DNA of 55,305 bases from Protaetiibacter sp. Lineage in GTDB: Bacteria > Actinomycetota > Actinomycetes > Actinomycetales > Microbacteriaceae. This document shows, one piece after another, positions 33,469-42,050 of the stretch. Every line of letters starts with the position of its first letter. Within the stretch, counting starts at the first letter, position 1. Below the pieces are notes generated by a model, which was not told the DNA's origin, searched no databases, and worked only from the letters and a program-made list of their open reading frames with translations. The DNA is taken from the NCBI GenBank assembly GCA_030150265.1, contig JASLGG010000063.1, positions 1 to 55,305 of the forward strand. Direction: 5' to 3'. A program made the translations under genes and the position numbers.

Positions 33469-35373
33469 GTGGACGAAGTAATTCAAAAAATATTGGGATT
33501 GTTGCAGCAGATGCAAGGTGAAAAAGGCATCTCTGCACGATCCAATATTATTGATAATAATATATTAAAATCTCAAAATTCCACTTTTGATGGTGGGAAT
33601 AATAGCTCATCTTTAAAAAGTTCTGAAAAGAAAAAATTAACTGAGGTCTTCACACTATTCAATAGTCTTTTCTTTAAACAACAAAGAAAAGAAAATGCTC
33701 ATAGTAATAAATCTACTACGATATCCAAAATCAATAAATCTCAACAAAAAAGAGATTCTGGATCTACTAAATTGGGTGGACGATCTGGTGGAATTTCTCA
33801 GCTTATTGAAATGATTGTTGGTGGTGTGGCTCTAGTTGCTGGAGCTATACCATTGATCATAGGATCAATATTTAAAAGTTTCGGGACCGATAGTAAATTT
33901 ATTGGAGTATTGGGTAAAATCGGATTATGGGGTGCTTTAAAATTATTGGCAAAGACATTTTTAAAATTCTTTGCAAAACCACTACTTAAAAGATTGCCTA
34001 TAATTGGTAGTCTTATTAGTTTATATGAGGCTTATCAGGATTTCCAAGATGGAAAACCCGTTAGAGGTATAATGAATATTATTAGCGCCATCGCATATTA
34101 TGTTCCCTATGTGGGACCATTATTGTCATTGGGATTGGATTTATTGATAGGATTTATGGATGCCAAGGGATCATTTGAACCCGATGGGGCATTTAGTTCT
34201 AAAAATGCATGGGGAACCATCAAAACATGGGCCAAAGGAATGTGGGAAAAAATATGGGATAATGGATTATATTTGCCTATTATCGGAACTTTGAAAAGAT
34301 TTAGCATGGCATCAGAAAGTTTCAAATCTGGTGATTATGGTGATGGATTAAAACAAATAATTTTGGGTATATTGTCTTTTGGTGGAGGAGGAGCTATCAT
34401 TGGTGGATTTAATATGCTTGCATCATTTTTGAGTGGTCGTTTATCGGAAGCACCTAAAGAGATAACCGAAGATAGTTCATGGACAGATCGAATGGTTGAA
34501 TGGATACGGACTAAATTGAAAGTATTGCCATGGTGGATTAAAAAACCATTATCGTGGTTTGGTCTCATACCAGATAGTATGGTTGGTGATATTCCTGAAG
34601 GTTATATGACTGCTTCTGGTGCGGTTAAAGAGGGTATCAATAACATTGGAAATTTCGCAAAATCAGTTTTGGATAAAAGTAAGCCAATCATTGAAAACGG
34701 AGTTGAAATAGTCAGCAATTTTGCATCATCCACTGGCGAAACTGTTGGGGAATTATCGGAGAAAGCATGGAATATGTTGAAATCGGCAACTCCCAAAATA
34801 TGGGATGGTATAAAGTCTAGTGCAGAAACAACAGTCGGAGCAATTCAAAAAATGGGTGGTTGGTATATGGATGGTATTAATTCATTGTCAGAAACGGCAA
34901 AAACTAAAATAAAAGAATGGGCACCTACAGTTGTTGATGTTATTTCTGGAGTTGCTGATAATGCATTGAAGGTATTGAAGGGAATCGCAGATAAACTCGG
35001 ATCTTGGATATCTAAAATATTTGATGTTGAAATAACAGAAGCCGTGGAATCTGGACAATCTTCAAATGTAAATAATGCATCTAATCAAAATAATGCTAAT
35101 TTGAATATGTTTGCATCGAATTCAAATAATCAATTGATGTGCTTGCAACAATTGCAAATAGCTGCTGATAGACAAGTGAAATTGTTGGAATTTATTGCGA
35201 ATATATCCAATGCATCTTTGAAAGAATTGAAGCGTATGACCGGTGGTGGTTCTGGTGGAGGCACTAATATTAATATATCATCACCACCATCAACATCATC
35301 GAATGAATCGAATCAATTGATGAAAATGGCAGATAATCGATCTGGATATAGTAATAGTCTATACTCATTATGA
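33469..35373 (+). CDS. Tape measure-like protein, GTG start
   Basis: 634 residues starting GTG at 33469 (6 nt after the TAAATA box). Features typical of tape measures: a Lys/Gln/Ser-rich N-terminal 110 residues, hydrophobic segments near 115-134, 208-230 and 297-320, and long amphipathic Ala/Lys/Trp-containing helices from about 380 to 530, ending in a Gly/Ser/Asn-rich tail. Tape measures set the tail length and can insert into the host membrane. T4 gp29 is 590 residues. The position between a hub gene and the tube/hub genes agrees. Confidence 0.65.
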   Translation: MDEVIQKILGLLQQMQGEKGISARSNIIDNNILKSQNSTFDGGNNSSSLKSSEKKKLTEVFTLFNSLFFKQQRKENAHSNKSTTISKINKSQQKRDSGSTKLGGRSGGISQLIEMIVGGVALVAGAIPLIIGSIFKSFGTDSKFIGVLGKIGLWGALKLLAKTFLKFFAKPLLKRLPIIGSLISLYEAYQDFQDGKPVRGIMNIISAIAYYVPYVGPLLSLGLDLLIGFMDAKGSFEPDGAFSSKNAWGTIKTWAKGMWEKIWDNGLYLPIIGTLKRFSMASESFKSGDYGDGLKQIILGILSFGGGGAIIGGFNMLASFLSGRLSEAPKEITEDSSWTDRMVEWIRTKLKVLPWWIKKPLSWFGLIPDSMVGDIPEGYMTASGAVKEGINNIGNFAKSVLDKSKPIIENGVEIVSNFASSTGETVGELSEKAWNMLKSATPKIWDGIKSSAETTVGAIQKMGGWYMDGINSLSETAKTKIKEWAPTVVDVISGVADNALKVLKGIADKLGSWISKIFDVEITEAVESGQSSNVNNASNQNNANLNMFASNSNNQLMCLQQLQIAADRQVKLLEFIANISNASLKELKRMTGGGSGGGTNINISSPPSTSSNESNQLMKMADNRSGYSNSLYSL

Positions 35374-35378
35374 TACGA

Positions 35379-35384
35379 TAAATA
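35379..35384 (+). promoter_or_regulatory. TAAATA late-type box
   Basis: TAAATA (in GATAAATA) 6 nt before the GTG start at 35391. Confidence 0.45.
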
Positions 35385-35390
35385 ATACCA

Positions 35391-36245
35391 GTGTTATACA
35401 ACGTCATAAAGGAATACGATTGGACAAGCATATCTAGAGGAGTTGGTCTACGAGACAAAGCACCTACGGTTTGGTTGACTTCATATAAATTAGAAAGCAA
35501 TTCATTGCTGGAGAGAGCTAAAAGTTATATGCAACTTTTAGCTATTAGTAATCCAGATACTTTCTATGAAGATTTATATGGTAAAGCAGCTTCTCAAGAA
35601 GATATATTTGTATTGCCATACTTCAATGACAATGTTCGTAGCTTTAGCAATACATTCGGAGATACTTTTCAAAGCGGATTTGGTGGAAGCGGCGGTATGG
35701 TATCAGATGCAGTGAATATTGCAGAGGATACTTTTAAAAGATTGGGTGCTGATGCTGCCATAGTATCTAATATGATCGGTGTTGATAATGTGAAAAATGC
35801 AGTATCTCAAATGGCTGGTGGTAATTTTGCAGAAGCTGGAAAAACACTAGTCAATGGTTTTAAAAAAGGTGGTGATCCCGGATCATATGTGGAAGCTCCA
35901 AAATACTATCAATATGAACCAAATGATGGTCCATTGGATGTCACATTCGTATTGATAAATACACTGAATGATGATTATATGAAAAATCATGAGTTGATAA
36001 AAAAATTAACTAAGATAAATAGACCGACTAGAAAAAATAGTATTGCCATGGAACCACCAAGAATCTATAAGGTAAAAGTTCCGGGACAGCGATTTATACG
36101 ATGGGCATCTTGTAGTAATTTTAGTATCAATTTGCTTGGAACTAAAAGAATGATCAATAATGCTATTATCCCAGAAGCATATCAGATAAATATGAGTTTC
36201 CAATCATTGACTGTCGAAACCTCTAACTTCATGGATTCTGTATGA
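35391..36245 (+). CDS. Baseplate tube-cap protein, gp48/gp54-like (tentative), GTG start
   Basis: 284 residues. The N-terminal half has a long Gly/Ala-rich segment (GFGGSGGMVSDAVNIAED), and the C-terminal third has the tube-fold strand pattern: LDVTFVLINTLNDD, then PPRIYKVKVPGQR, then WASCSNFSINLLGTKRM and AYQINMSFQSLTVETSNF. gp48 and gp54 of T4 join the baseplate to the tube and share that C-terminal arrangement. The gene overlaps the next by four bases. Confidence 0.55.
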   Translation: MLYNVIKEYDWTSISRGVGLRDKAPTVWLTSYKLESNSLLERAKSYMQLLAISNPDTFYEDLYGKAASQEDIFVLPYFNDNVRSFSNTFGDTFQSGFGGSGGMVSDAVNIAEDTFKRLGADAAIVSNMIGVDNVKNAVSQMAGGNFAEAGKTLVNGFKKGGDPGSYVEAPKYYQYEPNDGPLDVTFVLINTLNDDYMKNHELIKKLTKINRPTRKNSIAMEPPRIYKVKVPGQRFIRWASCSNFSINLLGTKRMINNAIIPEAYQINMSFQSLTVETSNFMDSV

Positions 36246-36640
36246 TAGAAACTGGACAATATCAAAACAACATACCAAGTTTAAGTGCATTGTCGGTTAT
36301 AGATTACGAACGAATATTTAAAATATTTCAGGCATCTCTTGATAATAAAAATTTCTATTATTATAATATTTTGAAAAAAATTGAATTTCCTGTATTAGAT
36401 GATCAATATGTGCAATATCATTATGTTAAAGCAAAATCACCACTCACCACAATATCATATGATATATATGGCGATATTAAATCATGGTGGATATTGTATT
36501 TATTAAACACCGAAAAATTCAAAGGTGCTCCATTTTATGTTAATGGCGGTGTTGAATTGAAATACATAACTAATGAAGTAAGAACTGCAATTTATTCCGA
36601 TATAACACAAGCTACTATTTTTGGTGGCAGACATTTTTAA
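36242..36640 (+). CDS. 53: Baseplate wedge protein, T4 gp53-like
   Basis: 132 residues. The C-terminal half, LTTISYDIYGDIKSWW followed by ILYLLNTE and GAPFYVNGGVELKYI, fits the gp53 pattern TTIS..IYG..KYWW..L..N, a LysM-like module. gp53 helps hold wedges together around the hub. The length is shorter than T4 gp53 (196), so this is a compact version. It overlaps the previous gene by the four bases ATGA. Confidence 0.55.
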   Translation: MIETGQYQNNIPSLSALSVIDYERIFKIFQASLDNKNFYYYNILKKIEFPVLDDQYVQYHYVKAKSPLTTISYDIYGDIKSWWILYLLNTEKFKGAPFYVNGGVELKYITNEVRTAIYSDITQATIFGGRHF

Positions 36641-36645
36641 ATGCG

Positions 36646-37956
36646 ATGGAATGTAAAATTAATAATATCGATTATGAATGTGAATTCAACCTATCCAATT
36701 CTGATGGACAAGAGGTAAAATTCACCAAATCAGCTATTCGTGGAATGACTATAATTGATAATTTCTTTGATCCATTTATAAGTGGGACTATATCCATTGC
36801 AAATCCATATGATATAATTGAGGATAAATATTTATTACGTGGTGATGGTCGTGATGAATTTCATATCATGTTTAAGCCCAAAGAAAATGGGGATTCTAAA
36901 AAATTTGAAAAGACATTCATCATTACCAATGATGAAAATTATTCAAATCCAAATGTTCGTTCTGAAAACATTAAAACATTTACATTAGTTGATAAAAATT
37001 ATATAAAATTTTGTGATACTATACCATATTCTAAAAAATATAAAGGAAAAGTCGGTGACATCGTTAAACAAATTTTTATAGATTTGGTTGGAGATGATAT
37101 GGTCGATAAGGAGAATTTCGAATCTGGTGATTTTGAAATTGAATACATACCACCAGCAACATTTCGATATATTGATGTTATCAATTATTTGATGAGAATT
37201 TATTATGCTAGAGATGGTGATCTTTATGTGAAAGGATTTATAACCTTTGATGAGGATAAACAAAAATTTAATTTAATGCTATTAAGCAAGATATTTGAAA
37301 ATAATAAAAAATATCTAACGGAAGCATTTACTCTTGGTGATTTGACATCAATAGTCGATACAAACAATCCGAACAATCCACCCGCAGAAGCATCGGTTGG
37401 AACTTATATTTCGCAAATGAGAAATTTGGGATATTCGACCCCCTTGTATGTGTGGAATAATGAATTTTTCATCAACAATTTAGTATTTGGATATGATCCA
37501 ATTTTAGGAGAGCAAAAAATTAGAAAATTGTCAGTTGATGATATTAAGGATAAGTGGAAAATCAAATTTGTAGATGTATTTAAATCAATTTCAGGTAAAC
37601 CAAAACCGTTCATTGTAACGAACAAGACCACCAACAATAAATACAAAAGATATAAATTCCCATATCCTGTTGAAGATGGTGTTAAGATTGTCGAAGCGGA
37701 ATTATACAATGCATTGACATTTTATAATATACAATCATCATTCAGTAATATCGGTGATTCTATTCGAAAGGCAGGAAAGTTTCTTGATATATATAAGACA
37801 AATGATGAACACTTGAAAAGTGATGAGAAGATATTGGGTAGATGGTTCATCACCGAATTACAACATGTATTTTTTGCTGATCTTTATACTAATAATATCT
37901 ATTGCACTAAAACTTACGTAGGTCCAAATTCTAAAATTAAAGACGATGTTGAATAA
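36646..37956 (+). CDS. 27: Baseplate hub protein, T4 gp27-like
   Basis: 436 residues (T4 gp27 has 391). It follows the gp27 outline: an N-terminal beta domain with SAIRGMTIIDNFFDPFISG and ISIANPYDI, a segment RSENIKTFTLVDKNYIKF, then a helix-strand set (VGDIVKQIFIDLVG, RYIDVINYLMRIYYARDG), and a C-terminal FITELQHVFFADLYTNNIYCTKT. gp27 forms the trimeric hub that contacts the tube and the spike. No gp5-like lysozyme-spike gene follows directly. It overlaps the next gene by 11 nt. Confidence 0.65.
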   Translation: MECKINNIDYECEFNLSNSDGQEVKFTKSAIRGMTIIDNFFDPFISGTISIANPYDIIEDKYLLRGDGRDEFHIMFKPKENGDSKKFEKTFIITNDENYSNPNVRSENIKTFTLVDKNYIKFCDTIPYSKKYKGKVGDIVKQIFIDLVGDDMVDKENFESGDFEIEYIPPATFRYIDVINYLMRIYYARDGDLYVKGFITFDEDKQKFNLMLLSKIFENNKKYLTEAFTLGDLTSIVDTNNPNNPPAEASVGTYISQMRNLGYSTPLYVWNNEFFINNLVFGYDPILGEQKIRKLSVDDIKDKWKIKFVDVFKSISGKPKPFIVTNKTTNNKYKRYKFPYPVEDGVKIVEAELYNALTFYNIQSSFSNIGDSIRKAGKFLDIYKTNDEHLKSDEKILGRWFITELQHVFFADLYTNNIYCTKTYVGPNSKIKDDVE

Positions 37957-38872
37957 AGTTGAATTGTTGAGAGCATTTGAATATACTAAGGATGATTTAA
38001 AAAATATCATCAATTTGGATGATATTGCTCAATTTGAGGATATTGATAAAGATTTTATGGAAGAGTTCAAAAAAATATATGAACTCGGATTGAATCAATT
38101 AGAAAAATTCATCAATAAATTGGATAAAGAAGGAAAAGACTTGGATACATATTCTATTCAATATTATGTCAATGTTCTTCTGAATGGTCCATTGGGTAAT
38201 TATGCTCGAAAACTTTCCAGTGAAAAGAAATATTTCAAACCCCTTCCCGACACCATGGGGATTACGGGGAACGTGTGTGCAAATACACAAAACACCACAA
38301 TATTAGATGAATATCCAATTCCATTGGGATGTCAGGTTGATACTTATAACAAGTTACCGATGCCCATACAATTACAGTTACAATCGACCATAAACAGCGT
38401 TGAATCGGTGTTTAGATCCAACATGCATGCATCCACTGTTAATGATAACACACTCCCGATTATTGATAAGAAACCACAGGAAAGATGGCAAACCGATCCA
38501 ACTGGAGAGATTGCATTAATGCCAAATGCCAACTATTGTGTGAAAGATGTATGGGCATATAAAATGATGCAAACGATCAATAGTGCGATATTTGATAAGG
38601 TCAAAGAATATCTTGGTGAAGAAGATTTTAGAGTTTATTTCGACTCTAAAGATTATAATCCTTTCGATCCAGAGAAAAACCAATCCACTTCGAAAAACTA
38701 TAAAGTGAAGAGAAATATCACTGAAAATGATAAGACACAAGAAGTATTACTTGATTTGATGGGTAATATGTTTGATAGCGAAGATCGCCGCAAGAGTGAT
38801 CTCAAAATATCAAATGCTGAGAAAGATAAAGAATATCAATTGAATACAAATCAAGGACAATTGGGAATTTAA
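37946..38872 (+). CDS. Unknown protein downstream of the hub gene
   Basis: 308 residues. The N-terminal 70 residues are charged and helical (NKVELLRAFEYTKDDLKNI). A central segment has short Cys- and Pro-containing beta stretches (GNVCANTQNTTILDEYPIPLGCQ). The end is Lys/Asp-rich. No family recognised; by position it may be a hub or spike component. The end overlaps the opposing gene by 4 nt. Confidence 0.6.
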   Translation: MLNKVELLRAFEYTKDDLKNIINLDDIAQFEDIDKDFMEEFKKIYELGLNQLEKFINKLDKEGKDLDTYSIQYYVNVLLNGPLGNYARKLSSEKKYFKPLPDTMGITGNVCANTQNTTILDEYPIPLGCQVDTYNKLPMPIQLQLQSTINSVESVFRSNMHASTVNDNTLPIIDKKPQERWQTDPTGEIALMPNANYCVKDVWAYKMMQTINSAIFDKVKEYLGEEDFRVYFDSKDYNPFDPEKNQSTSKNYKVKRNITENDKTQEVLLDLMGNMFDSEDRRKSDLKISNAEKDKEYQLNTNQGQLGI

Positions 38873-39348
38873 ATGTCGATGACGTTATTCTCTTTTTCGA
38901 TTTCTTTATTTTTATCGAATATACCATGATCCACTAGAGCTTTCATCAATTCATCTCTGGATACAGTCAATCGTCCTTGTATTTCATTATCGACAATTTG
39001 CTTTTTGGCATCAATATCCATTTGTTTGATAGCCTTGGATGTTTTATTCTTTTCTTTAGCAATATTGAGTTTTGATAAAGTTTCGATTGCACTTGTAGCT
39101 GCTTTAAACAATTCGGCCATGCCGATCATTTCTTTATCGGTTTGCACAACAGTTTTCAGGTCTTCGATAACTTCTAGTGCATTCTGAACAAGAATGGTGG
39201 AATGTTTGATGACGAATTCATCTAAATTGTCCACAGTTGGTGGTGGTTCTTTTTCTTTGGCCACCTTTTGAATGGAATTGCTCTGATTCATTATTTGATT
39301 AATAATGCTAGTGGCTTCATCATCAACATCGTTATCGTAAAAGTCCAT
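38869..39348 (-). CDS. Small terminase subunit, T4 gp16-like (tentative)
   Basis: 159 residues from ATG 39348, 7 nt after a TAAATA box (39356-39361); an ATG at 39354 and a longer frame from 39396 are alternatives. It has an acidic start (MDFYDNDVDDEA), a helical core HSTILVQNALEVIEDLK, then KEMIGMAELFKAATSAIETL and a charged tail, the helix pattern I know from small terminases of T4-like phages (recognition of DNA ends; oligomeric ring). The separation from TerL by 14 kb is unusual. The call rests on pattern only. Confidence 0.5.
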   Translation of the reverse strand: MDFYDNDVDDEATSIINQIMNQSNSIQKVAKEKEPPPTVDNLDEFVIKHSTILVQNALEVIEDLKTVVQTDKEMIGMAELFKAATSAIETLSKLNIAKEKNKTSKAIKQMDIDAKKQIVDNEIQGRLTVSRDELMKALVDHGIFDKNKEIEKENNVIDI

Positions 39349-39355
39349 TCTCATA

Positions 39356-39361
39356 TATTTA
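39356..39361 (-). promoter_or_regulatory. TAAATA late-type box
   Basis: TAAATA on the minus strand, 7 nt before ATG 39348; it favours that start over ATG 39354, which would be only 1 nt away. Confidence 0.45.
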
Positions 39362-39372
39362 ACAAAAGAACA

Positions 39373-39402
39373 TTGACAATCAAGCATATTGTGCAATATA
39401 GG
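39373..39402 (+). promoter_or_regulatory. Sigma-70-like promoter of rmlB
   Basis: TTGACA (39373-39378), 18 nt, then TATAGG (39397-39402), with GGAG just before the ATG at 39406. This is the only classically spaced -35/-10 pair I noticed, and the only clear SD-like sequence, so it differs from the two other classes here. Confidence 0.4.
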
Positions 39403-39405
39403 AGT

Positions 39406-40365
39406 ATGGTTGATCTTTATGGAAAAACGATATTGGTGACAGGAGGTTGTGGGTTTATTGGATCTAATTTTATAAGATTAATAGATAGTTATTATAACAA
39501 TGTTAATATAATAGTTGTCGATAAAATGGGAATAGGTTCTAATGATGACATTACTTCTTATAAATTTAGAAATGATGTAATTTTTTATCAAACGAATATA
39601 ATAAATTTTTGTTCTGATGCATGCCCCACTCCAGTGGATTATGTATTCCATTTCGCCGCCGAAAGCCATGTTGATCGGTCAATTACCAGTCCATTATCAT
39701 TTACCGAAAATGTGACATCTACAGTAGCATTATTGGATTTGGTTAAATTGGCTTGGCCTAATGCTAGAGTGGTTCATGTATCTACTGATGAGGTTTATGG
39801 TCATTTGGAATTGGATGAGCCGGGATTCTTGGAATCATCGCCATTAGCTCCTAGAAGTCCATATGCCGCGTCTAAAGCATCGAGTGATCTAATGGCATTA
39901 TCATATCACCACACATTTGGATTGGATGTGGTAGTCACCCGTTGTTGTAATAATTTTGGAAAATATCAAAATGATGAAAAATTTATCCCTACGATTATTA
40001 GAAGTATTGCTTCTGGTAAGAAAATACCAGTATATGGTAATGGTAAAAATATCCGAGAGTGGATATATGTTGATGACCATAATAAATCAATATTGGAAAT
40101 AGCCGAACAGGGAATATCTGGTAATGTATATAATATCGGTAGTGGTCATGAGAAAAATAATTTGGAATTAATTCAATATATCCTTGACATTATGTTTGAT
40201 TCTGGTAGAAATTTAAATGATTATATCGAATTTGTGGAAGATCGAAAGGGACACGATTTCAGATACTCGATTCAAACTGAAAATTATGAAAGAGCATTCA
40301 GACCATCCAATTTTAAACTTAAACTGGAAGAGACAGTAACCCATTACCTACAAAAAATATTATGA
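39406..40365 (+). CDS. rmlB: dTDP-glucose 4,6-dehydratase (RmlB-like)
   Basis: Converts dTDP-glucose to dTDP-4-keto-6-deoxyglucose with NAD+. From the ATG at 39406 (upstream frame from 39268 lies in the promoter region) it is 319 residues. It shows Rossmann GGCGFIG (13-19), FAAESHVDRS, STDEVYG (catalytic Thr/Asp/Glu), the YAASK pair, and REWIYVDDH, all typical of RmlB. The family is usually about 340-360 residues, so this is compact. It supplies the middle step to rmlA and the rmlD-like gene, which are in a separate minus-strand operon. It overlaps the MazG-like gene by ATGA. Confidence 0.92.
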   Translation: MVDLYGKTILVTGGCGFIGSNFIRLIDSYYNNVNIIVVDKMGIGSNDDITSYKFRNDVIFYQTNIINFCSDACPTPVDYVFHFAAESHVDRSITSPLSFTENVTSTVALLDLVKLAWPNARVVHVSTDEVYGHLELDEPGFLESSPLAPRSPYAASKASSDLMALSYHHTFGLDVVVTRCCNNFGKYQNDEKFIPTIIRSIASGKKIPVYGNGKNIREWIYVDDHNKSILEIAEQGISGNVYNIGSGHEKNNLELIQYILDIMFDSGRNLNDYIEFVEDRKGHDFRYSIQTENYERAFRPSNFKLKLEETVTHYLQKIL

Positions 40366-40754
40366 CATTCACAGTATATAATGAAAATTTGCCACCATTA
40401 TTTGATTCAACAAAATATTTCATGAATGCCAATGGAGAATTTTTCCATATGGAACCCATGGATAATGAGTTAGTCAAAATTACTGGTGATTATTTGGTGA
40501 CATATAATAATAGTGCACTGACAAGTGTGTTGGCAGAGAGAAAAAGACAAGATACAATTTGGGGTGAACAAAATCATGGCCAATTTCAATGGTTAAGTAT
40601 TTTGACAGAAGAATTGGGCGAATATGCACAAGAATTGAATGATGTTAGTGTCGGGAAGGGTGATATCGAAAATGTTAGAACAGAAGCAGTTCAAATAGCC
40701 TCTGTAGCTTTAGCGATTGTTGAGTGTATTGATCGAAAAGGCATTCATTTATAA
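40362..40754 (+). CDS. MazG-like nucleotide pyrophosphohydrolase
   Basis: 130 residues. ERKRQDTIWGEQNHGQ, then ILTEELGEYAQELND and RTEAVQIASVALAIVE carry the helical metal-binding EExxE and ExxxD-like pattern (here E-x2-Q-I) of the MazG-like / all-alpha NTP-PPase fold. Such enzymes hydrolyse nucleoside triphosphates to NMP, and phage members may also lower (p)ppGpp. It overlaps the end of rmlB. The second acidic position is less canonical, so activity is not certain. Confidence 0.7.
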   Translation: MTFTVYNENLPPLFDSTKYFMNANGEFFHMEPMDNELVKITGDYLVTYNNSALTSVLAERKRQDTIWGEQNHGQFQWLSILTEELGEYAQELNDVSVGKGDIENVRTEAVQIASVALAIVECIDRKGIHL

Positions 40755-40757
40755 ATA
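40752..40757 (+). promoter_or_regulatory. TAAATA late-type box
   Basis: TAAATA 5 nt before ATG 40763; its TAA is the stop codon of the MazG-like gene. Confidence 0.5.
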
Positions 40758-40762
40758 GCCAT

Positions 40763-40972
40763 ATGAAAACAACTATTAAACAACGATCTGATGATGGAAC
40801 ATATGATTTATTTGAAGTTGGGTTTGGTAATACTCTTGACTTTATTTCGAATCATGATAGCTTAAAAGAAGCCAAAATTGCACAAGAAGATTTAACAAAA
40901 CCAATGAGCCAAGCAGATGCCATTAAATTTGTGAAACACTTGAAGGATTCATTAACAAAAAATAATATATGA
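40763..40972 (+). CDS. Small unknown protein, 69 aa
   Basis: 69 residues, begins MKTTIKQRSDDGTYDLF. A beta start followed by a helix with AKIAQEDLTKPMSQADAIK. It overlaps the next gene by ATGA. No function recognised. Confidence 0.6.
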   Translation: MKTTIKQRSDDGTYDLFEVGFGNTLDFISNHDSLKEAKIAQEDLTKPMSQADAIKFVKHLKDSLTKNNI

Positions 40973-42042
40973 TTGATACTATTAAAGAGAAAATTAAAGC
41001 AGATGTGATTAATGCCAGATTGGATGGCTCGACTTACCCTGAAATATATCGAAAGTTTGGTATTGCAAAAAGCACCGCTCGTGATTGGGTCAATCGACAT
41101 TTGGATTTGAACCCAACCCAACATCCCCAACCATATATAAATCATAATATTCGAAATCCCAAGCCTGCTAAAGCAGACAAGAATCTTGAAAATATATTGG
41201 AATTTATTGAACAATTGACTCCAATTGTCAATCCAGTTCGTCCAGCAAAAAAGGCAACTGGAGAAACATCTGATTATGCTATGGTGATTGGCGATATGCA
41301 TTTTCCGATGCATTGTCAAAAGACACTGGATGTATTTCTGACATGCGTAGAAGAATTATCGCCAAGAACAATTATTCTAAATGGTGATACGCTGGATCTT
41401 CTGAGTATATCCAGATATCCAAAAGATATTCGACATAATTACAGTCTCTTGGAAGAGCGAAATGCATATCATTCCTTTTTAAATGATTTAGAGACGGTTG
41501 CTGGTAATGCTGAAATTATTGAAACCCAAGCAAATCATTCCGGCAATTCGACAGAAGGTAGATGGTGGCGTTATTTGAGTGAAAAGATTGGAGAATTGGC
41601 ATCATTGCCAGAGATACGAGATATTTTATCATATGAACGGGTGTTTATGGGAGAATACTCTGGTATTGTTGATCTTGTCGATTATGTTGAAGTTGTTCCA
41701 AATTTCATAGTTACCCATGGGGATGTTGTTCGTTCTAAGGGTGGGGCCAGTGCTCGTGGTATGATGGATAAATTATTTACATCTGTAATGCATAATCATA
41801 CGCATCGATTTGGTTCCACCGCACAACGAATTCCAAGCATTGGAAAAAGAAAAGAGCAGCAATTATATGCATGGGAAAATGGATGTGCATGTTCTCTTAA
41901 TCCAGTGTATGCATCAGCACCAAATTGGCAACAGGGATTTAGTATTATTGGACTGGATCAAGAGGCATTTTCGGTAGAGCAAGTGATGGTTAATAATGGT
42001 GTAGCTAATATATCCACACTTGGAATGACCTTGAAAAGTTAA
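40969..42042 (+). CDS. HTH-metallophosphoesterase fusion protein
   Basis: 357 residues. N-terminal residues about 12-45 form a helix-turn-helix of the resolvase/transposase kind (ARLDGSTYPEIYRKFGIAKS then TARDWVNRHL). From about residue 100 a calcineurin-like metallophosphoesterase follows, with IGDMHFP, ILNGDTLD, QANHSGN, FIVTHGD and HNHTHR as metal ligand motifs. The combination suggests a DNA-bound phosphodiesterase or phosphatase. The substrate is not known. A linker with AKADKNLENILEFIEQ separates the domains. It is followed by TAAATA 5 nt before the next ATG. Confidence 0.75.
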   Translation: MIDTIKEKIKADVINARLDGSTYPEIYRKFGIAKSTARDWVNRHLDLNPTQHPQPYINHNIRNPKPAKADKNLENILEFIEQLTPIVNPVRPAKKATGETSDYAMVIGDMHFPMHCQKTLDVFLTCVEELSPRTIILNGDTLDLLSISRYPKDIRHNYSLLEERNAYHSFLNDLETVAGNAEIIETQANHSGNSTEGRWWRYLSEKIGELASLPEIRDILSYERVFMGEYSGIVDLVDYVEVVPNFIVTHGDVVRSKGGASARGMMDKLFTSVMHNHTHRFGSTAQRIPSIGKRKEQQLYAWENGCACSLNPVYASAPNWQQGFSIIGLDQEAFSVEQVMVNNGVANISTLGMTLKS

Positions 42043-42045
42043 ATA
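42040..42045 (+). promoter_or_regulatory. TAAATA late-type box
   Basis: TAAATA 5 nt before ATG 42051; its TAA is the stop of the preceding gene. Confidence 0.5.
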
Positions 42046-42050
42046 TTTGA

